From contig PBDJ01000029.1 of assembly GCA_002717365.1 (NCBI GenBank), positions 1 through 64,000 of the forward strand: a stretch of 64,000 bases of DNA. The letters are read 5' to 3'. Positions within the stretch are counted from its first letter, which is position 1, and each line of letters starts with the position of its first letter. The DNA comes from Acidimicrobiaceae bacterium. Its GTDB lineage: Bacteria; Actinomycetota; Acidimicrobiia; Acidimicrobiales; MedAcidi-G1. This document shows positions 58,830 to 64,000 of this stretch, in pieces. The translations under genes and the position numbers were made by a program. The notes under the pieces are model-generated. The model searched no databases. It saw nothing but the letters and a program-made list of their open reading frames with translations, and was not told the DNA's origin.

Positions 58830-60911
58830 TCAGCCCAGGGGGGCCGGATCACCCAGAGCCGGCATGGCGTCCTCCGGGCCCACGATCGTGATCTGATCAT
58901 CGGCCTCCAGCACCAGGGTGTCGTCAACGTCCAGCGGCACCCCAAAGCGGATCACCGCCGCTACCTCAGCACCCTCAGGTAGGTGTAACCCCCCCACTCG
59001 TTGGCCGATCAGGCCGGCGTCCAGGCCTTCGGGCAACAGGGCGTACTGGCGAACGGTCCGGTCGGGAAGCAGTGAAGACTTAACCTCGGCCTCGGTGGCC
59101 GCCTGGCCGCAAGCCCGAGCTCCGGTGTGGAGGAAGCCAGCCAGCTCGCCGGCAAGGCGCAGCGACCGACCGGGATCCGACGACGTACCAGCGAGAAAGA
59201 AAAGGGCGTTGACCAGTTCTCCGGACCCACCCCACGCCGCTGGAATCCGGATGCCGGAAGCCGCCCGAACGATGACCAGCTGGTCTGTGTCGATGGCGTC
59301 GAATAGGGCTACCGGGGTAGCCGTGGGGTGATCGTCCGATGGCTGGATCCACAGCGAGCCGGTGTCAAGAAACTGCTCGGCGACGCGCTCGGTAGGCACC
59401 CCAATACGGTCTGACAGCACGCTGGATGCCCGGCTGGCTGCCTCAGAAATGTCGGTACCGGCCGGGATAGAAAGCACTACGGCCCTAGCGATGAGACCCG
59501 CGTAGTCGTCGTTGCTGCGGAGGCCGTGTCCGGCCATGGCCGCGCTGATCTCCCGGTCCAGAAGGTCGTTGGCGTCTCGCCCCCATCGACGAAAGACGTG
59601 CCGAATGGCGCCCGCCCGGTCAGTGCGAGGCGTGGCATACAGGTGGTGCCAAGCCCAACCCACACCAACTACCACCCCGATGAACACCAGGGCGGCAAAG
59701 CCCAGTTGAGAGATCAGGAAGGCCGACACGGCGATGCCGGCCAACTGGGTCCATGGGTAAAGCGGAGACCGGAAGGCGGGGGCATATGACTGGATCTCTG
59801 AGGCCCGCAGGACCAGAACGGCCAGGTTCACCAGACCGAGGGTTAGCAACACGAAGGCGCTGGCCAACTTGGCGATGGCCTCGGCGTCAAAGGCCACCAC
59901 CACTCCGGCGATGGCGGCACCCGTTAGGACCACGCCGACCGCTGGAGTTCCGAAGCGGCTTAGGCTACCCATCCAAGTCGGAAGCAGGCCGTCGCGGGCC
60001 ATGGCCATCGGGTAGCGGGCGGCGGCCAGGATCCCGGCGTTGACCGCCGAGGAAAAGGCAGCTAGGGCGGCCACCACGACCAACCACGCCCCAAACTTCG
60101 GGAGTACCGTCTCGGCCGCCGTGTGGATAGGTGCCAGGTCACCGTGAAGCACGTCGGCCGGTACTACAGCCACCGTGACCAGTACGCCCAGGGTGTACAG
60201 GGTGGTAGCCGTAGCCAGGGACAGGGCCATACCCAGCGGGATGCGGTGAGACGGATCGTCGACCTCCTCGGCGGCACTGGCCACCTTGGTTAGGCCCCCG
60301 TAGGAGACAAAGACCAGGCCGACGACTGCCACCATGCCACTGGTCCCGGAGGTGAAGAAGGGGTCCAAGTTCGACCCGTCGAACCCAACCGACGCTGTCT
60401 CGAATAGCCCGTCCACGATGAACCAGCCCATGGTGGCCAGAACCACCACCACGAGGGCCAGCTGCACCGAGGCACTGGCCTTGGACCCAATCACGTTCAC
60501 CAGCGTGAACAAGGCGATCAGCACCAACGCAAGGTTCGTGGCGTCCACGTCCAGGATCAACACCAGGTAGGCGCTCATCCCAACCATGGCGAAGGCGTCC
60601 TTGAGAACCAGGGAGAGCCAGGTACCGAAGCCCGCCACCGTGCCCACTGCCGGCCCCAGTGCCCGCTCCAGGAAGTAGTAGGCACCGCCCGCCTTAGGCA
60701 AGGCCGTAGCGAGCTCCGACACGCTGAGCATGGCTGGCACGGCCAGGACCCCGGCCAGCAGGTAGGCCACGACCGCGGCTGGTCCCACCTTGGAGGCTGC
60801 CAAACCAGGAAGCAGAAACAGGCCAGAGGAGAGCATGGCCCCCGTGGAGAGAGCGAAGACGTGGCGGAGGCCTAGTGATCGGGTCAACCGGCCGTGATCG
60901 CCCCTTCCCAT
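58830..60911 (-). CDS. APC family amino acid/amine permease with C-terminal TrkA-C (RCK-C) regulatory domain
   Basis: 693 aa; LRHVFALSTGAMLSSGLFLLPGLAASKVGPAAVVAYLLAG; C-term GAEVAAVIRFGVPLDVDDTLVLEADDQITIVGPEDAMPAL. Confidence 0.88.
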   Translation of the reverse strand: MGRGDHGRLTRSLGLRHVFALSTGAMLSSGLFLLPGLAASKVGPAAVVAYLLAGVLAVPAMLSVSELATALPKAGGAYYFLERALGPAVGTVAGFGTWLSLVLKDAFAMVGMSAYLVLILDVDATNLALVLIALFTLVNVIGSKASASVQLALVVVVLATMGWFIVDGLFETASVGFDGSNLDPFFTSGTSGMVAVVGLVFVSYGGLTKVASAAEEVDDPSHRIPLGMALSLATATTLYTLGVLVTVAVVPADVLHGDLAPIHTAAETVLPKFGAWLVVVAALAAFSSAVNAGILAAARYPMAMARDGLLPTWMGSLSRFGTPAVGVVLTGAAIAGVVVAFDAEAIAKLASAFVLLTLGLVNLAVLVLRASEIQSYAPAFRSPLYPWTQLAGIAVSAFLISQLGFAALVFIGVVVGVGWAWHHLYATPRTDRAGAIRHVFRRWGRDANDLLDREISAAMAGHGLRSNDDYAGLIARAVVLSIPAGTDISEAASRASSVLSDRIGVPTERVAEQFLDTGSLWIQPSDDHPTATPVALFDAIDTDQLVIVRAASGIRIPAAWGGSGELVNALFFLAGTSSDPGRSLRLAGELAGFLHTGARACGQAATEAEVKSSLLPDRTVRQYALLPEGLDAGLIGQRVGGLHLPEGAEVAAVIRFGVPLDVDDTLVLEADDQITIVGPEDAMPALGDPAPLG

Positions 60912-60960
60912 AAGGAAACCCTAGGCGACGCCTCTAGACCACTTCTCCCTGAGTGTCGAT

Positions 60961-61941
60961 TCAACTCAGTGCATTAAGGAACCCCAGGACAACGGCATTG
61001 GTTCCCTCAGCGTCCTCCTGCTGGATCCAGTGACCGACACCCGGGAGGATCACTGAGGAATGCAGGCCGGGAAGGGTCTCCGGGAACCGTGCGATGCTGC
61101 CAGCGCCAAGCACTGTCGGCCCATCCTTCTCTCCGCCGATGAACAATGAGGGCTGTCGAATCTTCGCTCCGTGCCAAGCCCGGAGATCAAACCAGTCGCG
61201 GTCCATGCACCGGTACCGGTTCAAGCCTCCCGAGAATCCAGCACGAGCGAACTCCTCGGCATAAAACGCCAAGTCTTCAGAGGACAGCCAGGACAATGGC
61301 CCGGTCCACGGCGCCAAGCGGTCCACGATCCGGCCCCCGGATTCGGTGAAAAATCGGGGTGGTTCACCGGGTGCTAGCTCCGGAGCTTCGCCCGAGGCGT
61401 TGAGGTAGAAGGCGCCCAACCAGGCAATCGGATCGGTAGCGATCTCGGCCTCAGCCACGCCCGGCTCCTGAAAGTGGTCGATATAAAAGACATCCTCCCC
61501 TCCGAGGGATCGGAAGAAGTCGCTCGGTTGCACTTCGTTCCGAGGGGTATACGGAACGCTGAGCAGGACCACCGCCTGAAACATGTCCGGGCGTAAGAGG
61601 GCAGCCGTGCTGGCAATGGGCGAACCCCAGTCATGACCAACGATGACGGCTTCTGACTCTCCGAGGGCTTCGACCACTCCGACGCAGTCGCCGACCAAGT
61701 TGACCAGCCGATACGCATCGATTGCCTCAGGGGCTTCAGAGGATCCATAACCACGGACATCGATAGCCGCTGCTCGGTAGCCGGCTTCGGCCACCGCTGG
61801 CAGTTGGTTCCGCCATGAATACCAGGACTCAGGGAACCCGTGCACGAACAGAACCAGGGGGCCTTCTCCTACTTCAGCTACGTGGATGCGAATACCGTGT
61901 GCGTCCACATCGTGGCAAACCAACCCCTTGATCTCCTTCAT
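60961..61941 (-). CDS. Alpha/beta hydrolase, epoxide-hydrolase-like
   Basis: 326 aa; VLFVHGFPESWYSWRNQLPAVAEAGYRAAAIDVRGYGSSEAP; VGHDWGSPIASTAALLRPDMF. Confidence 0.9.
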   Translation of the reverse strand: MKEIKGLVCHDVDAHGIRIHVAEVGEGPLVLFVHGFPESWYSWRNQLPAVAEAGYRAAAIDVRGYGSSEAPEAIDAYRLVNLVGDCVGVVEALGESEAVIVGHDWGSPIASTAALLRPDMFQAVVLLSVPYTPRNEVQPSDFFRSLGGEDVFYIDHFQEPGVAEAEIATDPIAWLGAFYLNASGEAPELAPGEPPRFFTESGGRIVDRLAPWTGPLSWLSSEDLAFYAEEFARAGFSGGLNRYRCMDRDWFDLRAWHGAKIRQPSLFIGGEKDGPTVLGAGSIARFPETLPGLHSSVILPGVGHWIQQEDAEGTNAVVLGFLNALS

Positions 61942-61975
61942 GCGGACCTCCCGACGCCATCGGCCATACCCGAGA

Positions 61976-62401
61976 TCATGGATTGCTCCCCACTGCTGAA
62001 TCTTCGATTCGAACGCCCCGGATCACGGTGCCGACGGGAAGGGATTCGGTGACCATGCGGTCACAGCCACCGACCACCGCCGCCTCGACGGCCAGAGCGT
62101 CCCGAGTGGTTAGTCCGTACTCGGACGCCGTGTCGCCAGCGGCTAGGACCAGAGAGGCGTCCGCTGGCACTACCGTCAACTCAGCCAATTCGACCAAAGC
62201 CCGGCCAGCCACTATCGATTGAAGTGGACGGGTCAAGAGCGCCGTCACCACATGGTGGAATTCGGCCAGGCCGGGGCCCGACACGACCAGAGCCGACCCG
62301 TCGGTAGCACCCATTAGGGCCCGGGCCGCTGCCTGGCGCTCGGGAGCGTCGTCGTCAAACAGCCGGATGAGGACCGAAGCGTCGACAAAAGTACGGCTCA
62401 T
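61976..62401 (-). CDS. PIN-domain toxin (VapC type)
   Basis: 141 aa; MSRTFVDASVLIRLFDDDAPERQAAARAL; ATG overlaps antitoxin stop. Confidence 0.88.
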   Translation of the reverse strand: MSRTFVDASVLIRLFDDDAPERQAAARALMGATDGSALVVSGPGLAEFHHVVTALLTRPLQSIVAGRALVELAELTVVPADASLVLAAGDTASEYGLTTRDALAVEAAVVGGCDRMVTESLPVGTVIRGVRIEDSAVGSNP

Positions 62402-62616
62402 GGGCCGTCGGGAACAATCGGTCGTCCTCCAGACCCAGCGGCCGAGGAGACCGAGAGGGCCACCAGGCGGCGGCGCGCCGCTTCCACCCGGTCAGCGGCC
62501 GAATATGCGACTAGCAGGTCTCGAACCACCGCGTTAACTGAGGTCCCCTGCTCAGCGGCCCGCACCCGAGCACGGTGGAGAAGGTCGTCGTCGATGGCCA
62601 AGGTCAAGTTTGCCAT
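62398..62616 (-). CDS. Ribbon-helix-helix antitoxin (VapB type)
   Basis: 72 aa; MANLTLAIDDDLLHRARVRAAEQGTSVNAVVRDLLVAYS. Confidence 0.85.
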   Translation of the reverse strand: MANLTLAIDDDLLHRARVRAAEQGTSVNAVVRDLLVAYSAADRVEAARRRLVALSVSSAAGSGGRPIVPDGP

Positions 62617-62623
62617 ATGTTTA

Positions 62624-62650
62624 TGTGTAGCACATATTCCGTGTTACACA
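62624..62650. promoter_or_regulatory. Imperfect palindrome upstream of vapB (candidate autoregulatory operator)
   Basis: TGTGTAGCAC-ATATTCC-GTGTTACACA, 9/10 arm matches, ending 8 bp from the vapB start. Confidence 0.65.
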
Positions 62651-62670
62651 GGTTCATAAGACTGAACTGG

Positions 62671-63777
62671 TCAGTCGGGGAGCGGGGCGACCCTCCCATG
62701 GACCCAGTCTCGGTCTAGATAGCAGCCTTGGAGATACCGGTCCGGGTCGGCCTCGCCATCTCGTCCGTGAAGGATCCGCTCATTGTCGAATACCAAGCAC
62801 TCACCGGGGATCAGGGTGAACCGCAACTCAAGTTCCGGCTGATGTAACAGCCGGGCAAAGGTGCGGTAGGCCGCATAGAACTCAGCCATTTCGCCATACG
62901 GCAGATCAAAGGGAGCCGCTGACCGGTTGTTGTACCGCACGGCTCGTACCTCGCCCCGATCGTCCACCTCGACTATCGCCGACCGATTCCGCAAATCGAA
63001 CCCATCCCCCGCCCATCGGAAGGGCACCCGTCGGCTGGCCAACACGGCGAACGCTTCCGGATCCTCGTGGCGCAGCACCTCAGCGGCACGGAAGCCATCG
63101 ACCAGGACGGTCACCCCACCGCTCCCACTGGCTACCAGACAGTGCAGTAACTGATAGCCGGGAACCGGACGGCGGTACGGATTATCGGTATGCACATTTA
63201 GGGCCCGTGGCGTGAAGGCCAGGTTCAATGGGTCGGCTTCGGCCCGCACGTGGAAAACCTCGCCGTAGTTGGTCAGCCGGATCGGACCCCACAGGCCGGC
63301 CACGTCCCTGATCCCGACTCCAGGGTCGTCGCCGGCGGCCAGGCCGTTCACTACAACCAGGCCGTCACGCATTAAAGCTCCGTTAGCCTCGGCACGGGCC
63401 ACCACATCTCTGCGGTCCCCCCACCTCAGGCGGTGTACGACAAACCCATCGGCCGACCAGGGGACAGCCACCGGAGGCGAGGAATCGATCGGCCCGTCAT
63501 AGCGGTGAGCTTCCAACCACTCCGAGTCGTAGGTGCTGATCGCTCCATCCGGTTCGAACTCCACCCGCAGCAGCCCGTCCACCACCTCGGCCGCCCGGAC
63601 CACCACGTGGCTCGGAAGTTCGGTCACGTCGAAGAGACGCTGATCGTTTCCGGCGTGACGCGAAGTGTCGTCCCGAGCGTTGTCACGTAGCCAGATGGCG
63701 TGGAAGCGGGCCGGACCCCCAGACAACTCCACCGTCACTTCGTCGGGCAAAACCGAGATGACTGAAAGGTCGCTCAC
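62671..63777 (-). CDS. GBH/TauD-family Fe(II)/2OG dioxygenase, TmpA- or PhnY*-like
   Basis: GTG start overlaps stop of HD gene; VELSGGPARFHAIWLRDNARDDTSRHAGNDQRLFDVTELP; ALNVHTDNPYRRPVPGYQLLHCL; FTLIPGECLVFDNERILHGRDGE. Confidence 0.85.
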   Translation of the reverse strand: MSDLSVISVLPDEVTVELSGGPARFHAIWLRDNARDDTSRHAGNDQRLFDVTELPSHVVVRAAEVVDGLLRVEFEPDGAISTYDSEWLEAHRYDGPIDSSPPVAVPWSADGFVVHRLRWGDRRDVVARAEANGALMRDGLVVVNGLAAGDDPGVGIRDVAGLWGPIRLTNYGEVFHVRAEADPLNLAFTPRALNVHTDNPYRRPVPGYQLLHCLVASGSGGVTVLVDGFRAAEVLRHEDPEAFAVLASRRVPFRWAGDGFDLRNRSAIVEVDDRGEVRAVRYNNRSAAPFDLPYGEMAEFYAAYRTFARLLHQPELELRFTLIPGECLVFDNERILHGRDGEADPDRYLQGCYLDRDWVHGRVAPLPD

Positions 63778-64000
63778 CGGTGGAACCTCGAATCCTCTAG
63801 CAGGGTCTGCCATGCGAAGAATGAGGGGACGTCTAGACCGTCGACTTTCCCCCCGTCGTCCCAAGTCCGGACGGCCAGGGCCCCGACGGCGTATGGCTCG
63901 GCCTCAAAGATCTCCGCTTCGTCGGCCGACATCGGGCCACCTTGGAGGCGAAGCGTTCCCACCGAAGCCGAACTGAGCCCAGACTCGTAGTCGGGATCAA
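63774..64000 (-). CDS. HD-domain mixed-valent diiron oxygenase C-terminus (TmpB/PhnZ-like), partial at right edge
   Basis: Minus-strand translation from the edge: DPDYESGLSSASVGTLRLQGGPMSADEAEIFEAEPYAVGALAVRTWDDGGKVDGLDVPSFFAWQTLLEDSRFHR, resembling the C-terminus of the phosphonate-operon HDIG family. Confidence 0.75.
   Translation of the reverse strand, partial: DPDYESGLSSASVGTLRLQGGPMSADEAEIFEAEPYAVGALAVRTWDDGGKVDGLDVPSFFAWQTLLEDSRFHR

Noticed and set aside
62671-63777. Simple annotation as gamma-butyrobetaine hydroxylase of carnitine biosynthesis
   Set aside because: Kept only as an alternative: translational overlap with an HD oxygenase favours a TmpA/PhnY*-type phosphonate role.

Overview
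GC-rich window with actinobacterial character (inference from F420/LLM-type oxidoreductases, a mycoredoxin-like CxxC protein and overlapping start/stop junctions); lineage not established. About 45 protein genes; no rRNA, tRNA, CRISPR array or transposase was recognised. Much of the window reads as an island for catabolism of quaternary and N-methylated amines: (i) a gamma-butyrobetaine/carnitine-to-glycine-betaine block (ECH, NDP-forming acyl-CoA synthetase, acyl-CoA dehydrogenase, carnitine dehydrogenase/thioesterase fusion, BKACE) at ~4.4-10.9 kb; (ii) ETF plus a dimethylglycine/sarcosine dehydrogenase-like gene at ~13.6-17.9 kb; (iii) an IclR-flanked corrinoid methyltransferase block (corrinoid protein, DUF1638, 'virulence factor' domain protein, MeTr, RamA-like activator, non-Pyl MttB homologue, Fhs, MetF) at ~18.9-29.0 kb; (iv) an OYE/TMADH-type flavoprotein; (v) an NAD-linked formate dehydrogenase at 0-4.3 kb; (vi) at the right edge a GBH/TmpA-like dioxygenase and a TmpB/PhnZ-like HD oxygenase. 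Two genes are split in the ORF track by in-frame stops. The formate dehydrogenase catalytic subunit has a TGA at 4032-4034 with a good SECIS hairpin (very likely selenocysteine). The dimethylglycine-dehydrogenase-like gene has an in-frame TAG at 15711-15713 followed by 126 intact codons of conserved C-terminal domain (nonsense mutation, sequencing error, readthrough, or candidate Pyl/amber recoding). Other observations: an apparent deletion/chimeric junction inside a reductive pyrimidine-degradation cluster (~35.25 kb), a 32-bp perfect palindrome and related operators in the IclR divergent promoter, TetR and VapBC operators, and a possible FAD-oxidoreductase fragment.
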